A stretch of 64,000 nucleotides of DNA from Lingula anatina (GCF_001039355.2 NW_019775381.1:23535-87534); one strand, 5' to 3'. Shown: positions 37,836-49,949, counted from the first letter of the stretch. Notes: generated from the letters alone by a model not told the origin. Numbers and translations: made by a program.

Positions 37836-40800
37836 TCAAGAAGGATTCTGTATGGACACCAGCATAACAGTCACATTGTCTGCACTGAGCTTCCTCACTG
37901 CCTCATTGGCCACTCGCCCGCAGGCGGTCTCAAAGTCTGAGTGTAAACGTTCCTTTGATTTGGAATTTGCTGCATCACTACTTGCATGGAGCTGAAATAC
38001 GACAAATTGGAAGTGCATTTTTCTTTGTTTTTTCTATATTTTATTTTATTTTATTTACTTTGCAGTTTTTAATTACAGGAGGATGGTGCTACTAAATCCA
38101 AGCAAAATTTAAACTGTCATAAACTGACACTTTAAATATCGCTTCTCTGCTGATTAACAACAAATACTCTTAAAATGCTCATTTAGAAAACTGACTTCCA
38201 CAATCATTAAAAATACAATGTTGTTCAATACAAAAGCCTCAAATATACGTACCTCTAAAATTCTATTTACAAATAAGACAGATTCTTCACTTTTGAATGT
38301 TTTCCATAGGCCATCACAAGCTATCAAAATGTACCTAAAATAATAGAAAAACTCCAGTCAATGTAAGCACTGTGACAGATGTATTCACTAAGTTACATGG
38401 ATCCTAGAGTAAATGATAATTTAGTAATTATATAAAGTACCTTTAAAACTTAGAAAGTCCTTAAATGCAACTTGTATTTAAATGACAATAGTGAGAGTTT
38501 TGGCTGGCAATAAAGACAAAAGTCCAGTATTGTAACCTTGGAACACTACATAAAAAATCGAATAAAGAAAATCTTTGGAACAAATAACATTTTGATTTTT
38601 ATTGTTTCACTATTTACCTGTCATTATTGGTCAGCTGACATCTCTTGACATCTGGGATACATGTGACACCGTGGGCTTTGTAAGGACCGTCACCCAGTGA
38701 CCGTGACACCTCCAGTATTCCCATCACACGCCCATCCCTGGAGACAAATAGACCACAGTTAGTTGTGACAGTTTGTTAGGTGTGACAATGTGTTGTGTCG
38801 CAGTGTGTTGGATGGGAAATTGTGTTAGTTGTGACAATACTTTGTATTAATACAAATATGTGCTTTATGATGTTCATTGTACAATTTTTAGGTCAAATTA
38901 CTCTCTTAAAATTAGACGTTTACTCTCATCTTTCCCTTACACCAGACATTTTTTGAAAGGTGGGAAATTTCACAACCATTAATACACTCTTGCACTGATA
39001 CTTAATGGCATGCATACTAATGCGAACTAAATAACAGAAACAAACAAATGATGAAAACATATGACTCAATCAATATGCAACACAAAGTCATAAATGTCAA
39101 TGTTTCTAAGTTAAAAAAGCCATACTTAACATTGCCCCCTGCTTTCTGTATTCTCATTCGCTCTTCATACTGTGTTGGATTGTGGTCTTTGGTCAGAGGA
39201 ACTGCCATATAGGACTTCTTCTCTTCACTGTATCTGCACAGAATGGCCTAAAATACACAAAATTTTTTTTTTTTTCACAGATCAGACAAATGTGATAATT
39301 GAATGTACTTAAAACAAAAATAATGGATCAGAAAGATAAACTTGTTAACAGGATGCAATCACTGTTATAGCGTTGTAATTTTTTTTATAAATGTGCTCAT
39401 TTTGAAACAGATAATCAGATCATCTAGTACAGTGGTGGCAATACCTTAACATTGCGTCACATTCAGCACAGTTTGTCTCACCTAACAAAAAATGTCACAC
39501 CCAACACTATGTCAACAATGTGTCACACCCAACTCAATGCATTATACTTTGCACAATGTATCACACCCAACACAATATATCCCACCTAACAAACTGCTGA
39601 TGACTCACCTTACCGTAACCAGGCCAGTTGGCTATATACAGCGTGTTACACCTAAAACAATGTGTCACACCTAACACAATGTCACACCTAACACAATGCT
39701 GATGACTCACCTTACTGTCCCCAAGGTTGGCTATATACAATGTATCACACCTAACACAATGTCACACCTAACACAATGCTGATGACTCACCTTACTGTCC
39801 CCAAGGTTGGCTATATACAATGTGTTGTTGATCACCAGAACTGCCACTGCTGTAGTGCCATCTTTCCATGAAGGTTTCCTTCAATACAAAAAATACATCA
39901 GTACTTTTTATCATTATTAATATTTAAATGCAGTATCTTTCAAAGCAATATATGAACATGTATCATGCTGGTATATACAATTGTAAAAAGGATCATATGG
40001 TTCTAATTTAATGTTTTCCAACTTTAACTGATGGACGATAATTTCCCTTGCACTTCAACTGTTCAATAATGATAATAATAAACTTTATTCAGTGCAATGC
40101 ATGCAAGTTACACGTACATTTTCCCATTAATGCACGTGTAGTACAGTGCATGAGAAAATGAGCCAGAGTATCCGTATGCCCTACTGTATACTGGCACAAT
40201 GCAGTAGGCTTAGTAATGATAACTAGCAATATGATGTCCAAACCTACCTGGCTGTTGCTAACTTTAAGAAATCATCATTTGTCTTTTTAAATGCCTCTAT
40301 TAGCTGCCTTTTGATGTCCTTCTCAACTTGAGCTATATCACCTGGGAAAACAATGTCAAAAAATTCCGGGAATCTATTGTGGGATACAACCCGAAAAGTG
40401 CAGTCCTCTTAAGTGTTTGTTTGACTATGTCAGTTGTATGTTACATACCCAGAATGTGCGTCAGTAAAATTGTGGAGATGCAGTGCTTGTCCAAGTATTT
40501 AATGCCTGTATCAGACTTAGGTCACTTACAAGCATCTCAACAGAGACTTAACATTTAAAATAAACCGACTTTTTATCAAAAATTCCAAGACAGAATGAAT
40601 TGGCTCTCCCCCGTCCACAACCATTCCCCCTTCTTCTAAAAGGAAAGGAATTTAGAGTTATTTCAGACTTAACCTCGCTTAAGTCACATTATGTGCAATT
40701 CCTCAACATCTTATTTATCAAAATTAAGCACAAACATACCTCAGTACTTACAGGTATAACTATTACAAGTGCCTTTCTCATCTAAGACTTACCTTTGGGA

Positions 40801-42775
40801 AATTTACATGCAATATTTTTGTGGAGGTGGGTAGCAGCATACTTGGAAGCTCTGTCACCGCCGTGTCCATCAAACACAGCAAAATATGCAACTCTAGTGC
40901 TGAAATTGGAATTATTATATTGCATTCAATTTCAACTCAACTAATTAAAAAAGGTGGCAGGTTTTCTGATGAGCTATTGAATGAATAAGGGGTTATGGTC
41001 ACATTGTGACTGAAATTGGTCTATGTAAGTAAGTTGATTCAGTATTTTTATCTTTTTATTTTGGTTTATTTTATTTTATATATTTTTTATTTTTTTTTGG
41101 GGGGGGGGGGGCGGCGATGTAAATATGTTATATTTTGAATTTGCATACTGCTAAGCCATATGAAGATTAAAATAAGTCTAAAATCAGTTAAATAACTTGG
41201 ACCTGAACCCTGTATGGCATATGGATGGTAAACAATACTTACAGGACTGTTGACTCATAAATTACTTTTAAATAGAAATTTGCATTTTTTTCAACAAATA
41301 TCTCACACACAATATCCTTAATGAGAGATGCTCACATGCTACTATCTACGACCCCAATCTCCGGTAACAGATCCTCAGTAAGATAGTGTGCATCTTGCAT
41401 GTCCTCACGCTCTCCTTTTCTGTCCGCCACAAAACCTTTCAGCATGTACATTCCACCTGTGACAGAGACGAGAAATAATAACGTTAAAAATAAGAAGAAA
41501 GGAGATGTGGTAAAGAAAAAAATCCTTAAAGTGTATTGCAAATCAAAAGTGAAGTTGACACTGGGAAAAATAATGAAAGCTCCATTAAATTCAATTTAAA
41601 TTCATGGGAGTTTTATGAACTTGTATAATAAGTCTAATGATTTGCCTCCCATGATTTTAAATAACATTACTTATCAATATTAAGTGATAAATAAAACAAT
41701 AAGATTATAATAATCCCTTCCTCAGCACAAAGTTTGATATGTTAAAACCTTGTCAAACAATTTATTCACACACTGAGGTTGCACTGAAACTTATTTCAAG
41801 ACAAAATTCACACATTTCATTGTACCTTTCCCCCAAGATGAAGGATCTATCTGTATTTTAAAAATTCACCCCCATAAAGCTAGGTGCCTTTAAGGGCATA
41901 AAAAAACCCAAATATCCACATTTAGACTTTCATCTCTTCTTTACTATACTCTACTTCAGAAGATAAGCAACTGTAATCAAAGTGTGTAAACACATCTAAA
42001 CTTTGTGCCAAAGAATACAAACTTGTCACGTGAATAAACCTATTAATTTCTTGCTCCCTGCCTCAGCATTGGTCCTCTCTTGAGCACAGGTCCCCCTAGT
42101 GTCATTTTCTGGAAGGGCCCCATCCTGCGATTCATCAATCTTTCTTTTCTTCCCTCTGTCTCCTTCACCATATTCTACATGCTGTGTGTCATCTTTCTGA
42201 CCAGCATTGGAGGACAGATCACTGTTACTAGAGGACAGGCCACTGGCATTGGCGGGCAGCTCACTGCTATTGGGGGGCAGATCATCAAACAGACCCCCTC
42301 CCCCAGTACCCTGTGTCACAGAGACATAGTTGCCCCTCACCCCCCTCCAGACAGCTTGACTGGGGTTCAAGCCAGACTTGGATGGCCTGAGGGCTTGCCC
42401 TGGGGGATTCTTCTCTGTGATACTTGTACTTCTGGACAATGTGGTCTCCGGCTTGTTGTTCTTAGTTTCTGCAAAAAAATTGTTATTAAAAGTAAACCAG
42501 CATACTGTGAAGCATTTATTCTTAGCAGATACATATTGGGTATATTCAATCCAGTGTGTAAGACTGCCGGCTGCATGACAAGGGGAGAGGAGAGAAGTGG
42601 GAGAGAGGAGAGGGGTGGAGAGAAGGGCAGTCCACCACCATGTACCAGCTCGAGAACTTAAAAAAAAAACAAATTATATTTATATATTTTTATAGCCTTT
42701 TCCTCTCTCCAAATCCATCATAAGATCTTCTTTCAATCAGCATACTGAAGATGATTACCACAAACAGTAGGGCCC

Positions 42776-42806
<31 letters not shown>

Positions 42807-43250
42807 ACAGAGGAGCACACACACACATTTTTCAGCCTTCATTGTGCAGGACCTGATATGCTTTTTATTCCTACTAGTATTTAAAGTAGTGCTGTAAACA
42901 AAAACCAATGAAAACGATGCATACTACAGTACAGAGGTAGTATATTACGCACAGTATACATGAATTATATTATAATATAGGTATTGTACTGCATTGTTCC
43001 AGTATACAGTAGCACTGGCTCATTTTCTCATGCACTGTACCACACGTGCATTAATGGGAAAATGTACATGAAACTTACATGTACATGCATTGCACTGAAT
43101 ATAATTATCTACTAAGTTCATCTGCCTAGCAAAACTGTATTTTGGCTTTGAAGAATGCTATATGCAAGCAGGATGGCGAGAGCGTGTGGGAGAGAGGGGA
43201 GAGAGAGAGAGAAACTCACCTGGTTCCGGTAGGTCACCAAATAGGTCCAT
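37836..43250 (-). CDS. ILKAP: integrin-linked kinase-associated PP2C phosphatase, 449 residues
   Basis: Ten exons on the minus strand, in transcription order: 43250-43220, 42468-42040, 41456-41336, 40899-40793, 40341-40248, 39878-39791, 39247-39126, 38737-38618, 38334-38253, 37991-37836. All phases are consistent. The start MDLFGDLPEP is the characteristic ILKAP N-terminus. PP2C motifs are complete: RKGEREDMQDAH about 166-177, DGHGG 204-208, ANLGDS about 284-289, SRSLGDG 342-348, ACDGLW 376-381, ADN 435-437. These include the metal-binding aspartates of the Mn/Mg-dependent Ser/Thr phosphatase. ILKAP binds integrin-linked kinase and dampens its signalling. The protein is longer than vertebrate ILKAP because exon 2 adds an Asn/Ser-rich region. 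The donor of exon 2 (ATAG|GTTTAT) is weak but is the one that keeps phase. Confidence 0.95.
39470..39791. repeat. minisatellite that copies the end of ILKAP exon 6
   Basis: Units of the kind CACACCTAACACAATGT repeat through the intron. Interspersed are partial copies of the exon's 3' end plus its splice donor (on the plus strand GATGACTCACCTTACTGTCC). These start at about 39599 (diverged), 39701 and 39781; the last is the real exon boundary. The two last copies are about 80 bases apart. Confidence 0.75.
40075..40165. repeat. dispersed repeat, arm 1 of an inverted pair
   Basis: AATAATAAACTTTATTCAGTG is followed by about 70 bases ending GCATGAGAAAATGAGCCAG. The reverse complement of the same sequence is at about 43012-43105. 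The AATAATAAA start resembles the 3' tail of a SINE or LINE. This copy is in an ILKAP intron. Confidence 0.6.
42774..42828. repeat. poly-C / (CA)n simple repeat
   Basis: A run of about 20 C is followed by two CACACA blocks in ILKAP intron 1. Confidence 0.9.
43012..43105. repeat. dispersed repeat, arm 2 of an inverted pair
   Basis: It reads CTGGCTCATTTTCTCATGCA through to CATTGCACTGAATATAATTA, the reverse complement of the copy at 40075-40165 with scattered mismatches and a short insertion. Confidence 0.6.
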
Positions 43251-43324
43251 TTTCACGAAAACTACAATGCCTGGTACATTTACAACAACTGCAGTCACTG
43301 CAACTGCTTACCGCCTCCACTAGG

Positions 43325-43387
43325 CCAGCATGGCGGATTAGCTAAGAGTTTGCAATCACGTGACTAGGGAATTCCCTAGTGACGTCA
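43325..43387 (-). promoter_or_regulatory. candidate ILKAP promoter: YY1-like, E-box, 18-bp palindrome, CRE
   Basis: Upstream of the ILKAP start codon (43250) lie ATGGCGG (near 43331, YY1-type), CACGTG (43357-43362), the perfect 18-base palindrome ACTAGGGAATTCCCTAGT (43363-43380) and TGACGTCA (43380-43387). The clustering and the distance of 80-137 bases from the ATG fit a TATA-less housekeeping promoter. No transcript end data are visible. Confidence 0.45.
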
Positions 43388-43389
43388 TA

Positions 43390-46300
43390 ACACTAGAAAC
43401 CTCGACGATTCATGATTAATCCTCACTCCCACATTGCGTTCTTTTCTGTGAGAGGAGTTCAAGACTTAGAATCTGGGAATCTCCTTTTTTTTACCAATAC
43501 AATCTCAACTGTTTTCGAGTTCACCCAAACAATTAGTAACCAACTGTACGTACATGTATGTACAATAACATGTACAATTGTAAAAGACATTTTGAACACT
43601 TTGTGTTTTATAATGCAGGTAGCAATGCAGGCTCTCCTGGGTCCGAGCAAATAACCTTTTACATAAAAAAAGGTATAGTTTAGAATAAGTGATCGATTTG
43701 ACAACTTATTGCTGTTCATTATCATGAAGTCAATAATAATTAGTTTCTCCTTACTTAAAAGTTCTGAAAACGATGCTTAGCTGTGCAATCAATGGGGATG
43801 TCTATCCTGTACCAGCTACGCCACAGGTGTAATTTAAATTGCGTCAACAACTAACCTGGGATGGCGCCATGTATGTCAGAAAAGTTGTTTTTTTTTTTCA
43901 AAAGTTACGTAGCCGCTATAATCATGCGTTTTGTTTTTAAGCCCCCCCCCCCGACCCCTGCCGACATATGAAATGGCAAAGACTAATAAAAACTCTCATC
44001 GTGCTCTATGACGTCACAGGCGAAGTCAAAATTAATCTCAATGTAACACAAAATGGAAATAAAAGAATCTGAAGTCATCTAACTAGGAAGGTTTCTGACA
44101 GGCAGTAGGCCTACCACGATATGCTTTGCATATGAGGCCTGTCAGTTCTTAAAAAAAAAACAAACTGAACCTCAACTTCAAATAACCCTGGATCTGCCCT
44201 TGCTAGGACCACCATAACTGTCACACCTGACTTCCACGTCAGTCACACAGCAAAACATTAGGCAGGTTGACACGTCTCAGTCTGAAAATCAGGTATGTAA
44301 GTTTCCTTGTTTTTATTTATGCCTCATCAATGCTTTTGATATTTTTTAAATTTGTGATTTCATATCAGAAGTATTGGTCATAAATGTAATAATATATAAT
44401 AGCAGTGGAATCAAGGTCTTACTGGAGTCTGCACAACTGTTAAAGTGGGAGGGGCATGGTTTCACAGTTCATACAGAATTATGGCAAGGAGTTTTAAAAC
44501 TCCTTGATTATATATACAGTAAGTACACGTACCGGTTATGTGCATGTATACAGGTTTGAAAGTTTCTTAATAATTTGATAGTCTTTACACAATCTTTTAA
44601 TTTATTTATGTATTTAATAGATGTGTTATTATGTACTTTGAGGGTCATAGGTAAGATAAAATTTAAAATTATCATGTTTTACCCTCAGTAAATAAAATTT
44701 AATAAATAAAATAATAAATTAATTAATTGTCATGCATGTACCCGTAGCCTACGTTGTTTCTTAGACGACCCTTATAATTTACACTTAATTTCTTGTATTT
44801 TTCTCAAATAAACAAGAGAATGTCGTTTTCAATACTTGTGGTAGAAATAAATTATTGGTACCTGTAGTACTCTCAAGGGTTTCTCACAATTGCCCATTAA
44901 TTCTGCACTTTTGGCAATAGGTAAAGGTTTTATGTATGAAAGCGAGAAAGGTATTTCTATTATTTATTTTGAAATTTGTGAAAATAATGTACATGTACAA
45001 AGCCTTTGCACAGGTGACATTATTCCCATACTTACCCCCATATTTGACTGACCATAACATGCACTAACACTGGCCTTTTATTCCAATCACTATCATTCCT
45101 GTCACACTAACCATGACACCATTATCATTACCAGGTTGACAGGTTTCATACTGACAGCGGTGTTAATGTTCAGTCTAAAATGCCCATTCTACGCCATGCT
45201 TAGGCAGATATTAAATACGATGATTTTTTTTTACTATGAAAAATCAAGCGTTTTCAAACTTATGTAAAAATTGTTATCGCTTAGTAATGTTTCGCAATTT
45301 AATAATCCAGGAAAATTCTAAAAATATGCATCCTAACTAAGATTAGAGTCGTTTTGATGACTTGTTATTACTATTACTATCACTATGTTTATTATTTTTA
45401 TTACTACATTTGTAGTAATTTTGTGTCACATTGTGTTACTCAGCATATTATGCCACATGTCATCTTAAGAGTGACGCCATAATTGCGATTTTGTGATAAA
45501 AATGGAAAAATCGGTTTCTCAAATTGCTCCTTAAACTGAACACCGTTTTAACGCTAATTTAATGACACTATTTAGTACTCCAAAACTCCGTCAGCGATTT
45601 TTCTTAAAGGCCTGTGTTCAGATTTTATCGTTGATACGGCAAAATAATGCCTTTGTTTAATACAAATGTGTAATTAGAGGCTCATTACTCCTAAACAAAA
45701 ACATTTAAAACAAAATGGCGGCACGGGATTGAACCCCATACACTTGTGGTCAACTATGCCAATTTCGGTGATAAAATATTGTTCAGGGATAAAGTTACGC
45801 CCCATACTGGGTGCTACCTCACCTCAAAATAGAAAGATGTTAATTTGACGATAACAGCTTTGCCTTGTCGATGCTTATACATAGCAACGAGAAATATAAA
45901 CGCTGATATTTTATAATTTCGAGGTTATTTTTGTTTTAAATCAGCACAAAGGTAGACGCACTATTGAATAATAAGGGGCAGGAAAAACCTCATTTTCGGT
46001 GTCTAGATGATAATAAACCTTTACAATATCCTTAAAGGGATAATAACTCTTCGTTTTGGCCAAANCCCTTACAATATCCTTAACTTGTGAGTTCCTTTTG
46101 CAACTATGTGTTTTCTCTTTTGTAATTATCAGTTCAGCATTTACATCTTCAATTTGTGGTCTTCATTTCCATCAGGCGCTCATTTGCCTTAATAGGTTGT
46201 TTTAGAATTCAAAACATTGTGGTTAACTTGGAAAATAAAAGGCAATCAAAGTTATAGACACCTGTACTTGAAAACACGAATTACACACCGCTAAGTAAAT

Positions 46301-46480
46301 GAATTAAATTACATTGTTAATTAAGAGACAGAAAGAAGGCGGAAACAATTTCCTCACACGTGTTTGATCCTTTTTCTTCTTTTTGTATACAAGAGATCGG
46401 TAAGGGACCGAAAACTGGCAATTACCCAGACAGCTGCACTAAATAATCCGAGAGAAACCAAACAGCAACTGCCGTAGGTA
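43390..46480. other. spacer between ILKAP and the GT-like cluster
   Basis: No gene is recognised. It contains A/T-rich spacer, TACATGTA palindromes (about 43550 and 44988), and the first assembly N at 46065 next to a MITE fragment. Confidence 0.6.
46032..46064. mobile_element. truncated left end of the TTAA MITE, at an N
   Basis: TTAAAGGGATAATAACTCTT and the following CGTTTTGGCCAAA match the left end of the MITE at 36002. The copy is cut by the N at 46065. The flank CTTTACAATATCC before the TTAA recurs right after the N as CCTTACAATATCCTTAA, which looks like the empty site. Confidence 0.7.
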
Positions 46481-46792
46481 CGTCTACCAGAGAGTTCTGT
46501 TCGATACAGATTCCGTTCCCATTAGTTTCTATAGGTGAGCAACGCCCAAGACATTGACCCACTTAATTCGCGGTACCTTCACTTGTATAAATCTAATGGC
46601 GGAGATGTGCGGATTCACCGTCAAACTGACGTCAAACTGTTTATTTTGCGAAACTTTTCAGGGTGCAAAAAACGCCGGTGCAATAATGGCAGTCAAGCAT
46701 TTTTTTCTTTCTCATTATGCCAAGACCCATTCAGCAGAGACCAGATTGGCATTTTATTTTACCCTGTGTACATTTTCCTTCCAGAAGTTGAG

Positions 46793-48031
46793 ATGAGGCG
46801 GAAACCTCTCCATTACGAACATATCTGGACCAAGATTTGTGTTCAGAAATATATGCTGTTGGTGCAGAGCGTTTGTCTTTTCGTCGAGGTGCTATTTATC
46901 ATCGGAATATCACCAACATGGCCAACAGTGAATGTCAACCGCATCCTAGCTTGGAGTCCCAACAATACGCGAGGGACGTCTCCCACAAAATTAGTGTCTT
47001 TGTCTCTACTGCCAAGCGCTTCGTACGAAATCGTAAGACCACGGAATTACAGAAACATGAATAGTAAACGGTTCGTCTATATGGTGCAAGGGCCGAGTCA
47101 AATTGACATTAAAGGACTCGATGAAACAATTGACCGCGACGTCTTTTGGTTGACTTTTGGTAATAAATCTGGTGACATTTTTGCTGCAAGTTCAACAGCA
47201 GTTTCAGGACGAAATGCCCTTTTACACTATGCTGTTAATTTGGCCTCGCAGACTTTGAACGGTGGATACCTTTATTATATATTCATTGATGACGACATTG
47301 TGCTTTCCTTGCGTAACGATGGAAACGTAAGTTGGAAACCATGGGATCAAATGAAAAATAACACTTTTGAAAGATTTGAGGATTTCCTCTTAGATTTTAG
47401 ACCGGCTGTAGGATACGTCCGGTTCCAGGATGACGGGAGGCAACCAACAAATCTTAGCAGGTCTACAGACCTTCATCACGATTTTGACGAGTGTTTTAAC
47501 GCTTTCCATAAAGACACGTTATCATTTCTCCTTCCTTACGACACCCACTTTGACTACGACTCCTGGTACACGGGCGGCTGGATTGCCCGTCATCATATGG
47601 GGATGTTGTACCATTCCTACAGGATACAATGTAACTCTCTTTACATCGATAATACGAAGCATATGGGTAGGAATAATAGATACAAGGCCGGTTACGACTA
47701 TGCCAAGCCACGAGATTATATAAAAAGTTCGATTACGTCAAACGATTTGCAGAGATCAGTGCTACAGGCAGACAGTGAGGGGAAAGGGCTTCAGCCAACA
47801 GGTCGCATGCCTGGTGAGCCAAAAGTTAAAAGGAATCACTCTTATTTGATCACCGATGAATTCATAGGTTCTAATTTTATAACAAATCATCCTATGATTC
47901 AAAAAATAATTTCCTGGAGAAAGACACCGGAAGTTGAAAAGATCCTGCGTTTGCACACAAGAAATAATGAGTCCAGTTTTGTACCCGATTCTTTATATAC
48001 CGATTCACCAACTCGATTTTGGGTACCTTAA
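46793..48031 (+). CDS. putative type II Golgi glycosyltransferase-like protein, copy A
   Basis: The coding exon starts at the first ATG (46793) after a conserved acceptor (CATTTTCCTTCCAG, 46784) and encodes 412 residues. A 5' UTR exon probably ends at 46534 (TATAG|GTGAGC). Topology is a short basic N-terminus, one membrane segment (about 21-39) and a large luminal domain with several N-x-S/T sites. The core has YYIFIDDDIV (DDD 166-168), a DxD-like metal/nucleotide-sugar motif, then WKPW, FEDFLLDFRPAVGYVRF and STDLHHDFDECFNAFHKD. The order DDD, then Pro/Gly-rich block, then acidic block is what I would expect of GT-A glycosyltransferases. I do not recognise a named family, so enzymatic activity is an inference. 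AATAAA follows at 48054. Nearly identical to copy B (seven residue differences). Confidence 0.75.
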   Translation: MRRKPLHYEHIWTKICVQKYMLLVQSVCLFVEVLFIIGISPTWPTVNVNRILAWSPNNTRGTSPTKLVSLSLLPSASYEIVRPRNYRNMNSKRFVYMVQGPSQIDIKGLDETIDRDVFWLTFGNKSGDIFAASSTAVSGRNALLHYAVNLASQTLNGGYLYYIFIDDDIVLSLRNDGNVSWKPWDQMKNNTFERFEDFLLDFRPAVGYVRFQDDGRQPTNLSRSTDLHHDFDECFNAFHKDTLSFLLPYDTHFDYDSWYTGGWIARHHMGMLYHSYRIQCNSLYIDNTKHMGRNNRYKAGYDYAKPRDYIKSSITSNDLQRSVLQADSEGKGLQPTGRMPGEPKVKRNHSYLITDEFIGSNFITNHPMIQKIISWRKTPEVEKILRLHTRNNESSFVPDSLYTDSPTRFWVP

Positions 48032-48995
48032 ACCAAGTCGGGTGCAGAGAAAAAATAAAGGAAGACGACTGCGTACGTGAATAAGTTGCCTCTGACAAGT
48101 GAATGGGTCGAGATCTGATTCCCCATCGCCCCTTCCTATCCCTGCGTAAAAGTGGTGCATTAATTTTGAGGGATTTTGCAGGACTTAGGCACTCGTTCTG
48201 ATAGTCTTTGGGACTCTGAGATATACATCATTTTATACATACATCATTTATAATAATAACAATTATCATAATTATTATTGTTTTGATGGCTATAGTTGTC
48301 CCACAGCTTGTACTGGTAATTTGACACGTTGTCTGCAGATGGGCAATTTTTCTCATGCGTTAGTGCTATAGGCGAGCCGGTGCGACTGCACCATTATCTC
48401 ACCTAAAACAGTCGCAGGTGTGCATTCACTTACCTGTTCACGGTGTCCCCATCGTCCTGGGTAGCGTTAAGCCCGCTATGCTTGTACATGATGTATGTAG
48501 GTGCTATGTGATGCTATGTTGATGAATGTATGTAGGTGCTATGTGAGGAGGAGACGTGGGTATGTTGCTCTCGGAATTTGATGCTATTTTGGCAACTTCA
48601 AGACAATGCAGGCTATTGATTTGTGGGAGACACCTTCGTAAGTTGGTCGGGGTCGGTTCACAGTTTTCGGCGTGACTATTCGAAGTATTGCCGACGAGAT
48701 ATTTGAAAAACAAATTCGTATATATATTCGGACTTGGTAAGATAACGGCAGATATAGGTCAACATCTACTCACTTTTACCATGCATTTTGGTGACAGCAA
48801 TTGTTGCATATAACCCATAGCAATTACGGAAATAATGAGGGGCAAACGCCAGGTAGCACAGAGAGCGGGTGTTGTAGTAATCATCGTCGTCAACCAAAAC
48901 GGGAACAATATCAACCAAAAAAGTGTTCAAGACATTGTATGTATTTACCGCATAACATTATAAGCTACTAACTTCTGGTGGTTTATTATTTGCAA

Positions 48996-49949
48996 ATGCC
49001 CAAAACAAATAGGAAAAAGAGAAGCAGAGGAAGCACGGAAAGTGTAAATGAAAACCACGCAAAGAAAGAGTGCCAGGTCGAAAGCCCAAAGGAAAATATG
49101 AAGGCGACTAGTGAGATACTCCAGGAAGCAAACAGTGTCCTACACGATTCAAAAATCCACGATAACCCTCCAGTTTTTAGCGTATCCGAAACCCCTAACC
49201 AAGCGCTGTTTAAAAAAATGGACACTTTATTAAAAGCTGTAACAGATTTAAAGGACAACCAAGATCAGATGAGAAAATCATTTGACTTAAAACTAAACCA
49301 CTTAGAAGAAGAAATGAAAGGAATGAAAATGCAATTTGCAGAAATCCTAACGGAAATAAACGTGCAAAAAGAAGAGCAAAATAGGATGAAAGCAGAGGTG
49401 ATCAAAATAAACAACACACTTGATAAAGTCACCGACATAATAAGTGGCCAGCAACTATATTTAGAAAAACTTGACTCAAAGCAAAGAGAAAAGAATCTCA
49501 TTGTGATCGGTATGTCGGAAAATGAGAATTATGGAGATGTAGTTGGGGATGCGGAAAAAGTTAAATATGTTTTAGAAGCGATCACCGCCACTCAACTTGC
49601 AAATAAACCTGTTTGCAAACGCTTGGGTCAGCCAAGGCAGGATGGCACACCCCGCCCGATTCTCGTAACGCTCGGCAGCGAATCCCTGAGGAGGGACATC
49701 CTCCAAAAATTGGCACAAAGGAACGGCGGGCAGGGAGAGCTTCAGATCCCGCATGTTAACGACACACTGAGGATAAAACGTGACCAACACCCAGCAATAA
49801 GAGCTGAGTGGGGACGCATGTTCAGGGCACTGGACACAGAAAAGCAAAAGCCAGAAAATATGGGCCATGAGATCTTTTTCGATAAAAAGAAAAGAGTAAT
49901 TACCAAAGATGGTGAGGTAATCGACCGTTGGAGTGCAAATTTTGTATAA
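48996..49949 (+). CDS. LINE retrotransposon ORF1 protein (coiled coil, L1-type)
   Basis: 317 residues from ATG 48996 (MPKTNRKKRSRGS). It has a basic Ser-rich start, a long coiled coil (about residues 70-165), then an RRM-like segment (KNLIVIGMSEN) and a C-terminal domain ending in FDKKKRVITKDGEVIDRW. The organisation matches ORF1 nucleic-acid chaperones of non-LTR retrotransposons. It is intact, which suggests a young insertion. The stop overlaps the start of the ORF2 frame. Confidence 0.8.
   Translation: MPKTNRKKRSRGSTESVNENHAKKECQVESPKENMKATSEILQEANSVLHDSKIHDNPPVFSVSETPNQALFKKMDTLLKAVTDLKDNQDQMRKSFDLKLNHLEEEMKGMKMQFAEILTEINVQKEEQNRMKAEVIKINNTLDKVTDIISGQQLYLEKLDSKQREKNLIVIGMSENENYGDVVGDAEKVKYVLEAITATQLANKPVCKRLGQPRQDGTPRPILVTLGSESLRRDILQKLAQRNGGQGELQIPHVNDTLRIKRDQHPAIRAEWGRMFRALDTEKQKPENMGHEIFFDKKKRVITKDGEVIDRWSANFV

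Noticed and set aside
42080-42661. 193-codon plus-strand frame opposite ILKAP exon 2
   Set aside because: It is antisense to a well-supported exon and extends into simple purine-rich repeat.
46535-46792. N-terminal extension of copy A (and the equivalent before copies B, C and D)
   Set aside because: It starts at a GTG that is part of a splice donor and runs through an intron to the conserved acceptor; no ATG, and the true start follows the acceptor.
47430-47723. Overlapping open frames in other frames of the GT-like genes (also 51404-51697, 54026-54343, 59751-60032)
   Set aside because: They recur only because the underlying coding DNA is conserved; the predicted proteins lack their own features.
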